64,000 nucleotides of DNA from contig NW_023503409.1 of NCBI RefSeq assembly GCF_014529535.1, positions 1,860,390 to 1,924,389 on the forward strand. The letters run 5' to 3'. A program made the translations under genes and the position numbers. Shown in pieces: positions 33,601 to 43,499 of this stretch (the first letter of the stretch is position 1; every line of letters starts with the position of its first letter). The notes beneath the pieces were generated by a model, which was given only the letters and a program-made list of their open reading frames with translations, was not told the DNA's origin and made no database searches. The stretch is from Bradysia coprophila. Its lineage: Eukaryota > Arthropoda > Insecta > Diptera > Sciaridae.

Positions 33601-36600
33601 CATCTGGACACTTCGTCATCTTTGTGTATATAATTTAATGAAAAATCCTGTGCTGTGATTTTATCTGGATTGATTTACAACACTGCATCATCGTTGCATG
33701 GTTTTATGAAATTGTGAATTTATTTTTTTTATTTTGAATATGACCATCGTAACAGAGAAATGATATTGATGTCGAAGTGACAAGTGTTATACTTAATATT
33801 AGAGAGACCAAAGAAGAGGTTCGTATAACATTATTATTCGTCATTTTGTCTGTTTGTTTGTTACTTTTATGTATGGCCGGTGGTTTCGGTAAATCTTTAA
33901 ACTAGAAAAGCTACATGTTTGTGTTGTAAATCTATCCAGAAATCATATTTGGTTAAACTTAAATTATTTTGTGATTTATCATTATTTATCATCGTTTTTG
34001 TCATCGTCCAACACTTATTGGTATATGATATTTCTCTACCGCTGACAGCTAAAATACATGGTCTCTATTCACAGACAGCAAGCTTTTCACGCTTTTTCAC
34101 TACTTGATCTACTACTTCATTATCTTAAACAATTTTTTGGGCTACAATAGTCCGGGATAGTCAGAGCTTTTCATATATTCCTGAATTTATCGATGATTAA
34201 TGTCTGTTAAACAGGATAAAATTAAAAATTCCTATAATTGTATTTGTCTCCATCTGTTGGTCATGTCAACTGTACTTGGACGGAAGTGTCAGTATGTAGT
34301 CGAATACATAATTGATGGGAGAAATATGTAAAATATGGGCCACTACATAGGTGCATTGTCTTTGAAAAAGATTCAAAAAAATATTTTTTGTATAAGTGTT
34401 TTGATGGGCTTTTGACTATAGCCAAAGTTTTTGTTATTATCTGGTCGTTAAAATAGTTAACTTATAATATGAAAGGTCCCAATGATGTACTATGTACACG
34501 ATTCACTATTCTATCCTAAATCTATGAATTTGTTTGCGTGTTAACACAATTTGCCCATTCATTGTCACATTTTATAATTGTTAGCGATTTTAAACTCCTC
34601 AAGTATTCGTCATTTGTCGGGTCTAATGTTCAAAGACTTCATTGATAAAACCTACCTCTGTGTGATATCTTCTTTGAACATAGCATTTTGAAAGTAATGT
34701 GTCCTGGTGGAAGGCTTACGATATTTTTGTGTGTCTTAATAAGCTTGTCGAATCGGGTTATGACTTGTGTAATGACATTTTACTCAACTCGTTGAACAAG
34801 GCTGTTAGCCCATTTTTATCAATTTTTCTTCGCCCTCTTTCAGGTCAACAAGATCCGTGAACAGTGTCAAAAGCAAGAGGAAACAATCAAAGAACAAGAA
34901 GGCGAATTGGATTCAAGACGAAGTGAACTACAAAAGTTGAAAGATGAAGAGTCATCACTTGAAAAGGAATACGATACAAATTTGAACGAATTGCAAAGCT
35001 TGTCGACAAAACTGCAGGATACTCAGCTTCAAATTAGTCAAGTAATTTAACATTTTGCTCGAAATTCGGCGTTTCGTTTACATTATTATTACTCTCAAGG
35101 TTAAAGCAATGGTATCTCAATTACAAGAAAGTCAACGGCAAATGAAAGACGCATTAACGATGTGCAAATCGGCTATTGAAACCAGTGATGTGTCATATGT
35201 ATCGGATTATTCCTTGAAATTGGAACCAGATTTTCGAGAGGCTAAAAGCGTTTTCGAGGTCAAAGAGGTAAATAATGAGAAAACATCAAGTTCCACATAG
35301 TCAGCCTTCACAAACAAATTATTTTCGTCGTTTCAGGAACCGAAAGTCGATCCATTTAACGAACCTAGTTCCGGTGCCGGTTTTGGCGACGATTTTAAGT
35401 CGAATGGGTTTTCATCGGATCCGTTCGGATCGAGTGGTTTCGATAATGGATTCAATGCACGCTCCGGTTTCGATGATTCCTTCGGAAATAGCTTCCCTAA
35501 CCGATCGGATGCATTCGGTGCACCATCAAGTGATCCATTTGGTGATAAACGTGGTGGAGTCCCAGCGGTCACACCAGATGTAAGTGAATAAATAGATGAA
35601 ATTGACTACGTGGGTGCAAAAACATTTTCTTTTTTACTATTGCAGCCAAACAAAGATGACTTTGGAAGTGATCCATTTGCCATATTACACGCACCAACAT
35701 CGGCTAGTCAAATTTTGAACCCGAGTCCAAGTAATCAAAGAGCACCGCCAAGACCAGAATCACCTAGTCCGGCTTTACCGGAAAAATCGAAAAAGGCAAA
35801 ACAACCACCTCCACGGCCAGCACCGCCAAGACCTATGCAGGTTTGTTAAATATGGTTAAGTTCGTTGAGGGAATCCACTAAATCAAAAATTCGATTTGAT
35901 TGTAGGGACCAGCACGAACCGATTTATCATCTGGATTTGGTGGTAGCGGAGGCTTCGCGGATTTTGCTGATTTTGACACAAAGGTTGGTAGTCTAAATAT
36001 TAATTCTACTTGGCACGCTAGTCCACCTTCATGGAAATGGTAGAATGATGCATTAAGCATGAGTGCGTCATACATTTTCTTTTGTTTTGGTTTTTATTTT
36101 AGCACTGCACTGCTTCTAATCATTTATTTACTAACAAAAGTTTCAGTTGCTAGTTTTAGGTTTTATTCTAATAAAGAAGCTTTTGATTTGCATGATTTTA
36201 CTGAGTTTTAATTTTTTCGTGTTGTTCTGATTTCTTTGTTTTTACATTTTTTCGAATTCTTGCATGCCCACACTAACAGAGGGCTACTTTTAGTGAAATT
36301 TAGTGATGAAACTAATTTCACTAAAATAGATCCCGTCCTCGTATCTAACAATCGATCATATTGTCACTTGTTACCACATTTTCATCGACATTAACAAAAA
36401 ACAATTTGCGTCCTTAACTATTTCGACTACAAAAGGTTTCTTCTCGAGAAAAGAGATAGTATTTTATACATGACTAGGTATGAAAAGATGAAAAGTCTAG
36501 TTTTTGTGTGAATTTTGTTTATCCGAAGCGAAGCCGAGATCAATAAACACACGCAAACGAGACTTTTCATTTTTATCCCGAGTTATGTAATGGATTTTAC

Positions 36601-39600
36601 ATGCTGAGAGCGTCGAAAGTAGTGCTTGCAACATGAAAAGTACGGTTTTCGACGCATGTAGCATGTAAACTAAATTTTTGGTTTCGCATTTTCACTGAAC
36701 TTAGAATGATCAAAAATTGTTTTCACAATTCAGCAACGGAAAGTGAAAGTTTCGACGGTATCGGATAATCTGGCACACGGTGCAAAAAGAACGCACTTTT
36801 AAACTACGTAAAAGGTGAACTCGCGCACGCAAGTTTATTGCTGCAAATGCTTTTTAGCCATGTCATGGACTTAATGACTCCTTTTACAAAATTTTGGTAT
36901 CGAAAATTTGTGTGCGAGTTCACCTTTTACGTAGTTGAAAAATTCGTTGTTTTAACACCGTGTGCCAAATTACCCCACGCCGTTTCGACGGCCTTTTTGG
37001 GAAAAACGTAAATAAATATTTGGTTTGCATGATTATTTGATCAATGTTTTTATTCCTAAAGTTTTTCGTTGTTATTGTTATTGTTGTTGTCTGGGGTGAA
37101 ATATATAAATGCTCAGACACGTGTAGGTACACATAACTTTCGATCTACACAATCCATTGTAACACGATCAAATTTGAAGAGAATTTCTTAATATTCAGTG
37201 ATCAGTGAAAGCTATGTCAGAGTGAAATTTTTAGGGAAAATTGAATTGTGTAAAAAATTACCTTTTCTGAATGAAAAATTATAATTTTGAAAATTGAATC
37301 ACCGAATAGTCTTGCATCCGTAATATCATTTTTCAAAATTTTGATCTGAAAGGAGGATTAAAAATCCTAGGAGCACGAATGGATACGGAAAGAGACATTT
37401 TTATATTTCTGACATAATTTAAAAATTCTGAGGTGGAAATCATTAAAGAAATTCCTTCGGAATCAATCTGTCCCTGAAAACAAATCTTTAAATATGGTAA
37501 AAAAGCTTACGCACATTTTTGACAAACCACCAAAAATGAGTTTCAAAATCTTTCAATAATTTCATTACCTGACGATTGGGAAATGGACGGGTTATTGATA
37601 CACATTCTGTGGTTGTTTTTTAGAGTTTTTTTTTTAAAGTTGCAAAGCTTTTACTGAGTTGAATTTTAGTTGAAATGTGGTGTTTGTTAATCAAATTAAT
37701 TTTACATATCTAACGTAATTACTATACTAACCAACTAATATACGTAACTTTCTAATCTTTCCAGTGAACGGCTACTATTTATCAATATCACGAAATTCAC
37801 ATTTATTAAAAAAAGTTATCGTAAAACACTAAATTTATATCAAAATAATAATTTAAAATATTTACTAAAAACAACAAATCACATTCCATCAACGTTCAAT
37901 TTATAGCGATCATAAAAGCGAACAAGCCACATAATTCTCTAGTGACTTTACTAGAACGATTGAATATAATTTGATTAGTCGAATAAACGTTAGAAGATAA
38001 AATACATTCTCATCACATCAGTGTAAACGATTCGAGATAAAGTCACTTCTATGATGACTTCTTTCGGCTTGGAGAAGAATTTGAATTATAAAATGATTTT
38101 ATCATAGACGAGAATATAGCAGAACATCGGCAGTTCCCTTTTTCATTACCGATTTTTGCATGGAATATTCAATAATAATTAATTATAAAATGTGCACCGC
38201 GGCATCCATAATTTCTGTCAGCTTCTTTTCCCTCATGTGACATTCATCCCGAATTAGAATCATCTTAAACGTTTCTTTTTGGTCTAACGGGATACATTAA
38301 GATTGAAAGAATTAAATTTCTCCGATCGTAAACAAATACAATTAATTTAAATGAAATTTGACTAAACATCAACGTAATGCATTAAATAAATATGTAAAGA
38401 AGATACTATAAATCGATGGAAACCAAAAAGTAACTGCGCTTTATAATTAAAATTGAAACTAAAATAAAAGATAATAAAAAAAAAATTAGAGAGATTATTA
38501 GTTGAATTGTAATTGTTGGTATATACAATATTAAAAACAAAAGAAGAAAAAAACAATAAAATAAATTAATGACGATCATGTTATGTGTAAAATTAAAAAA
38601 CCAAAAATTACTATTATTATTGAGAAAATAATTGAAAATGAACAATGAACACAATCGTGTTTTATATCATTTCATCATACGTTTCTGGGAGATCTATTTT
38701 TAAATCAACAACATCAAAAGGTTATGTCTGTTAAAATTTCCTCTAGTGTAAAATTGCATTTACCAATCGTAAAACTTATTGTAACCTCGGGATCCCGGTG
38801 TGCCACACTAAGAGTATTAAGCGGAAAAAATCGTGTGGAACAAAATGGAATTCGTATCACTTCAATTTAGTCCCATTGAATCCATTTGTTCACCTACTAT
38901 TTAGTCCCAATTAGTCCATCGCTCGGGGCTAATTTGATTTCCAATTTATTGATCATGAATTTATCAGTGTATGTAAACTCTGACAGGAACACACCTATTG
39001 AGAGTCATACAGCAGGTTCAGGCGAACAAGCTATATTTTCAACAATTATTCTCAGAGCCGGATTAAACCTCATAATTTGGGAAGTGGCTGTATTTCAATG
39101 TAGAAATCGTTATGAATGTCTGTAAATGATTGGTAGTGTATTTGTGGACATTTAATTTGAAATGAAAAATGAACCGATGGGCTACATATCCCAGTAGCGC
39201 TGAAAAACAATCGCGAATATTGACCATGGAAATTTAAACGATGTGTTTAAGCTTGGTGAAACGAAATAGCCCAGCGGCGATCTAAGTCTTAATCCGACCC
39301 TGATTATTCTAAAACTCTAAATTTTCAGACCATTTTCTGAGAGGTGCGGGAAATACGTTAAATTTCTTGATTTTTATAAACAGTATAGTGAAATTCTTCA
39401 AAGAATTAAATACCTCCTTATTTAATAGTTTTTTATTCCACTAGTCCTGTAGTAGTTGTCGAAGATTTTTTTAAATTTATTTTTTCTTCATAGCCTTGTA
39501 AATAAAAGAAACGTCAACTACTACAGTATCTACTACTGGAATAAAAACCTGTTGAATAAGGAGTTTACAATTTCAGTGACTTTGTGCGACACAAGACAAG

Positions 39601-40897
39601 AAATGAGTTCTCATTATAAACTCAATTACCCGACCCTCATTCTTTTATAATCGAAAAAAACGCACATCTAATGCCTCAATTTTTATTCAAGAATTTGAAA
39701 TTCAACTTAATTTGGGACAATGTACTGGAGCTTACGAGAGAGTATTTCTTGCAAATCTATATGAAACGCTCTCATCTGAGCCAAGTCACATGTTAAAAAT
39801 TGCGTGGAATTGTATAAATATGAGTCTTAAAATTATGCGCCGGGTCATGCAAATCCATTATTTTTTTGCGTCATGACGCGTCATGTTTGAATGTTCATCG
39901 CTTATAATTTTTTTAATTTTTTTTTACATTTTATTTTTGTTTTCATCTTTCTTGTTTATCAACTAACGCACTGGAAATTTTGTAATTTATGTTGCTTTTA
40001 GTTTAAGTCTTTTTAGTTAAAACTTTTGTTTGAATTTTTATTTTTTTATTTTTATTTTTGAAAATCAATTAGACCGCCGTCGTACCTAGTTCAAATGATT
40101 TTGCTGAGGACCCATTCAAAGACTATCGCTACGAGGATGTATTTAGTATAAAAGACCCCTTTGCCGACGATAATAATGACGATACGACCACAGGTAGGTT
40201 TTGTGATGTTAAATTCAAAAAGGATCGATCGCTTGAAATTATCATTCTAAATTTAGACTTCAAAGCATCGAATTCGTTCTTCAATTCTAATGAAACTACT
40301 ACGAAAACCGCCCCCACACCGGACAATTTGTTCAGCCTCAACAACAACATGAAACCGACCGAAGAGAAGAACAATAATCTAAAGTCGAAATCGAACGTAC
40401 GCGAACTGGATAAGGAATTCGGCACCGATATGTTTGCTGCTTTCGACAATCATTTCAAAGCAGACAAATCCACCAACAATAAGGCTAGTTCAGCGTTCGG
40501 CGATCCAGTGACCACGGCACCTGGCTCAGAATTTGTTGCAAATTTCGACGATGTTTTTAAGAACAATTTTGAAGACGAATTTGCGGCAATGAACATCGTG
40601 AACAATGGCAATGTGAAAAAGACTCCGGATAAGAAGTACAATTTGGATAATTTCAGTCACTTCGGCGAAAAACAAGACAATTCTCGAGTTGGAATTAGCA
40701 CGGATACGAGTGCTGGCTCGAATAATGCGTTCGGTTCAATGTTTGGTAGTTCGAATAAGAACATTCTGGATAAAAATGTCTACAAAAAGGGCGCCAGTGA
40801 TAAGGTGGGTGACAAATTTGTGGCAGATTTTTCGAAAAGTGATAATTATGACAAAGATTTAGAAGAAGCGCTGAAAAGAAGCCTCGTTGAACAATAA
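30691..40897 (+). CDS. Eps-15: Eps15-like endocytic adaptor, complete
   Basis: Exons: 30691-30717, 31137-31271, 31333-31358, 31421-31541, 31624-31834, 31895-31941, 32011-32784, 32845-32934, 33756-33818 (cassette), 34844-35041, 35100-35267, 35337-35579, 35646-35840, 35906-35983, 40073-40193, 40257-40897. This is 1045 residues, or 1024 without the cassette. Three EH domains (about 10-90, 123-205, 280-375) show the IWDLSD/IWDLSD/IWALCD signature, and EF-hand-like loops such as [10 protein letters not shown] in EH3. They bind NPF motifs. A coiled coil (about 405-590) mediates oligomerisation. Six DPF motifs (DPFNE, DPFGS, DPFGD, DPFAI, DPFKD, DPFAD) bind AP-2. A proline-rich [10 protein letters not shown] and a C-terminal UIM-like helix ([15 protein letters not shown]) bind SH3 domains and ubiquitin. 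The role is in clathrin-mediated endocytosis and synaptic vesicle recycling. The fly orthologue has the same layout. Confidence 0.95.
33756..33818 (+). CDS. Eps-15: 63-base in-frame cassette exon of Eps-15
   Basis: CAG precedes the segment and GTTCGT follows it. The 21 codons ([20 protein letters not shown] plus E) keep the frame, insert into the coiled coil between exons 32845-32934 and 34844-35041, and are bounded by long introns. Skipping it also keeps the frame, so it could be alternatively spliced. Confidence 0.55.
35984..36043 (+). CDS. Eps-15: Possible alternative Eps-15 C-terminus by intron read-through
   Basis: If the donor at 35984 is not used, the frame continues after FDTK with [19 protein letters not shown] and stops at TAG near 36041-36043. 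An AATAAA follows at 36170-36175. The product would keep the EH domains, coiled coil and four of the six DPF motifs. It would lose the other two and the UIM-like helix. Not proven; based on the tidy stop plus poly(A) signal. Confidence 0.3.
   Translation, partial: VGSLNINSTWHASPPSWKW
36170..36175 (+). promoter_or_regulatory. Eps-15: Intronic poly(A) signal candidate in Eps-15
   Basis: AATAAA about 130 bases after the read-through stop, preceded by T-rich sequence. It could terminate a short Eps-15 transcript. Confidence 0.3.
36457..36602. repeat. Palindromic element with GGCGAAGCC-type core, copy 2
   Basis: Arms GATGAAAAGTCTAGTTTTTG and CAAACGAGACTTTTCATTTT surround TATCCGAAGCGAAGCCGAGA. 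It is flanked on the right by GAGTTATGTAATGGATTTTA, the inverse of the flank seen at 7601. Same family as the 7601-7812 element. Confidence 0.6.
36769..36969. repeat. Inverted-repeat element in the Eps-15 intron
   Basis: The left arm TGGCACACGGTG ... AACTACGTAAAAGGTGAACT matches the complement of the right arm, AGTTCACCTTTTACGTAGTT ... CACCGTGTGCCA. The arms are about 60 bases with a short mismatch zone around a loop of roughly 70 bases. MITE-like. Confidence 0.65.
39414..39563. repeat. Short hairpin element near the Eps-15 intron end
   Basis: CTCCTTATTTAATAG...TTATTCCACTAG...TAGTAGTTG on the left pairs with CAACTACTACAG...CTACTGGAATAA...GAATAAGGAG on the right. Loop about 60 bases. No coding content. 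Confidence 0.6.
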
Positions 40898-41190
40898 ACG
40901 AGACGACGAAGAGAACTACTTTCATTCCAAAAACATTTAAAAATTCTAACTTTATTTATAACGCGTAAATCTAAACTATATCCGAAAATCAAAATTTTCA
41001 TTCTAATAACGACAATGAACATTAACAATTTTCGTTTATTTATTTTCCCGCTCTAAGACGATGAAGCACAATCTCTGTTTGCCTTTCAAAATCGTTATCA
41101 CATGTAAATTGCAAGCAAATCAGAACTAACTTTACCATATCATGTAAAAATCTAATTGAAAATGAAAAACTCTTATGCAATGAATGAATC

Positions 41191-41196
41191 AATAAA
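41191..41196 (+). promoter_or_regulatory. Eps-15: Poly(A) signal for Eps-15
   Basis: AATAAA 294 bases after the Eps-15 stop codon, followed by a TGTTTATTTG downstream element. Confidence 0.45.
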
Positions 41197-41301
41197 TGTT
41201 TATTTGCACAATGAAACAGAGTGTTGACAAATTTCTTTGGCCAAAACACTACGCAGATAAGGACATAATACACCGATCATGCGAAGACCTACAGGAATTG
41301 T

Positions 41302-41431
41302 CAATCAAATTTCAGCTGTTAAGTTTACTTCAGCTGGCTCAATCATACAAAAAAAAACTGGTTATGAGTGTTCGTATGAAGTAAAAGCAGTTTTATTTCT
41401 ATGAGTGAATCAGCTGAAGCAAATTTGATTG
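41302..41431. repeat. Inverted-repeat element (CAGCTG/ACAAAACTG family)
   Basis: It starts CAATCAAATTTCAGCTG and ends with the inverse, CAGCTGAAGCAAATTTGATTG. Internal CAGCTGGCTCAATCATAC and GTATGAAGTAAAAGCAGTTT blocks are also inverse to each other. It shares blocks with the element at 19827-20049. Confidence 0.55.
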
Positions 41432-42137
41432 TCTTTTCCTGTATCACGAGATGAAAAGATTACGTGGTGAAGATCACTTCTCGCTAACTCAACACTCCGG
41501 ATACAGTTCGTAAAGTGTACACTTATCGCCTTTTGAAAATGAGGTTTTTTTAAACCCCCAAAAAGGTAAGTTAGGTACGAAATTTATATGGTCGTGTTTG
41601 GCATGGCAACAACAAAAACGTAGTTTCGAAGCGTGACGAGATTCATTTCAAATTTATATATGAATTTTCTTCAGCTGGTCCACTCATACAAACAAAACTG
41701 CTTCTACTTGTTTGTACAGGTGGAATAGTTTCACGAAGAAAATCAGAAGATGTAATATCTCCTAGTTGCTCACGTTTAATTATTCAGCGAAAAAAAAAAT
41801 TAGCTGAAAAACGAACATGATTTTATAACTTCCACGGAAAGAAATCCAAGCTTCGAACAAAAATGTTTGTTTAACATGTAAAATTCGCCGATAGTGTAGC
41901 TGAATTAGACTCGTAAGGATGTTCTTTGTACTAGGGTTTTCAACTTATCTACTTGGAATCACTAAGTTATCGGCGATGGCAAAAATAAGCGATCAGCTCC
42001 AGATGTCATCCTCTACAGAAAACTAAAAGATCTCACATCAAATACAATGGAAACAAATGAAGGACCAGATTCATCGAATATATCGCCATTTATGAAATGT
42101 AATAAACTCGAACAATTCTGTCGATAAATTAACAGTT

Positions 42138-42143
42138 TTTATT
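42138..42143 (-). promoter_or_regulatory. Poly(A) signal for the 397-residue gene
   Basis: AATAAA on the minus strand about 70 bases beyond the stop codon at 42214-42216. Confidence 0.4.
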
Positions 42144-42213
42144 AACAAAAAAAATTGAAAATGGGTAAATATTGTTCTTGTATATGTTTGAATATTACGG
42201 CTATTGGTAGTGA

Positions 42214-43499
42214 CTATGGCGACAAACGCATTTTCTTCCAAAATGATACTAACATTTTGAATTGTTCTTCAACAACGACATCATAATGTTCCTCGTAGAG
42301 TTGATCGGTTTTTCTATCGAATTCCCGGTTAATTTTCTCCTTCTCAACTCGTATGAACTCCCGTACATTAGCGAATGCTTCAAAGCGATTCGCAGCAGTT
42401 GATGATAGATCGCTGTTAACACCAACCAATCGACTATATTCTTTTTCGACTCGTTCTTCCTTCGTATTTTGCAGTTGTGTTATTTCATTTTGTTTTGCGC
42501 GTCTAGCCTTTATAAGTTTTTGAAACCAGTCTTCGTCCAACGATTTATACAAGTGATCAAACGCCGCCGCAAGCTTTGCATCAAAATCAACGGGATATTC
42601 ATTGACTGGTAGGATGACCTTTCCTTCATTAATGCAAGGGCAAAGAGAGTAGAACAAGGAAACTAAGAAACGCCAAATATTGTTTCCTGAAGAGTGACGG
42701 TTAGATCCATTACACGTTATCGCTGGTTCGAAGTGCTGACCATCATGATCTTTTGGTAACAATGGCGTACGTTCATCACCCGATGATGATGATGAAGATG
42801 CACCGGCATTAAACACTTTTTTGACACTTCCTTTGATTGATTTTGTTGCAGCACTACCAGCCACAACGACATTATCGATACAGGAATTCTGTAAATTTTC
42901 AAAAATTTGAATTTCTGTTGCCTTTATTGTTAACTGGTTTGCTTTTGCTGACATACATCACCGGCTACAACATTGAAAATTATTCCCTGCTTGATGGGTC
43001 CTACAATTTTATCGATAATATTGCGTTGAGCGTAAACCTTCGAAACGGATTTAATTCTGTAGAAGAAAATCTAATATTACCCGATACCAATTCGCATATA
43101 ATCTTCAAATTGCAAGAAGTACCTAAAATCACTGCGTTTGTTTAAAAACTCAAGGGCCAGATCTTGACCTAAAAAATTGACAAAATGATCCATATGCGGC
43201 AACAGCTTTAACAACCGTCTTGTTTGCTCAATGTTTTCACCGGGAACAAGAACAAACGGAACAACGGTGGGAAACTTTTGTCGTATGCTACTAATTTCTT
43301 TGAAATCATTTACCATGATGTAAAGTGTTGCTCTTGACAGCTTGTGATTCAATAAGTTTGCGATAATAACATCTCGATCGTCTACAATACAAAAGTGAAC
43401 TCGAAATAAATCAGTTTTTGTTCGTTTGTTGTTATCGAATGTGATCAAACCTTTGTTAGAGCAATCTGTGATGAGTATTCTACCTTCGAATAATGCCAT
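42214..43499 (-). CDS. Unrecognised 397-residue protein with acidic dileucine motif
   Basis: Three exons, complement 43499-43081, 43056-42957 and 42888-42214, give exactly 398 codons including stop. The first intron is only 24 bases, which is unusually small; the alternative is that the exon continues with another junction. The N-terminal 170 residues look globular (MALFEGRILITDCSNKGL, DDRDVIIANLLNHKLS, LLKLLPHMDHFVNFLGQDLA). A Ser-rich linker follows and ends in GDERTPLLPK, a [DE]xxxLL sorting signal typical of proteins reaching late endosomes or lysosomes. Next comes NNIWRFLVSLFYSLCPC, a short amphipathic or hydrophobic stretch with cysteines that may be membrane-associated. The last 140 residues are helical and highly charged (RAKQNEITQLQNTKEERVEK). 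I do not recognise the family. Confidence 0.6.

Larger units (their letters stand above)
35984..40072 (+). other. Eps-15: 4.1-kb Eps-15 intron carrying repeat elements
   Basis: This is much longer than the gene's other introns. It contains three inverted-repeat elements (36457-36602, 36769-36969, 39414-39563) and A+T-rich filler. Read-through from exon 35906-35983 would end at a nearby TAG (see the alternative terminus entry). Long runs of T just before 40072 form a strong polypyrimidine tract. Confidence 0.6.
40898..42137. other. Eps-15 3' UTR and intergenic repeats
   Basis: The first about 300 bases are the Eps-15 3' UTR up to the AATAAA at 41191. Beyond it lie an inverted-repeat element (41302-41431) and a half copy of the same family near 41650-41725. 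No gene is supported. Confidence 0.45.

Noticed and set aside
38362-38654. Minus-strand frames rich in Phe, Ile and Asn that look like membrane helices
   Set aside because: They arise from A+T-rich intron sequence of Eps-15; composition alone explains the hydrophobicity.
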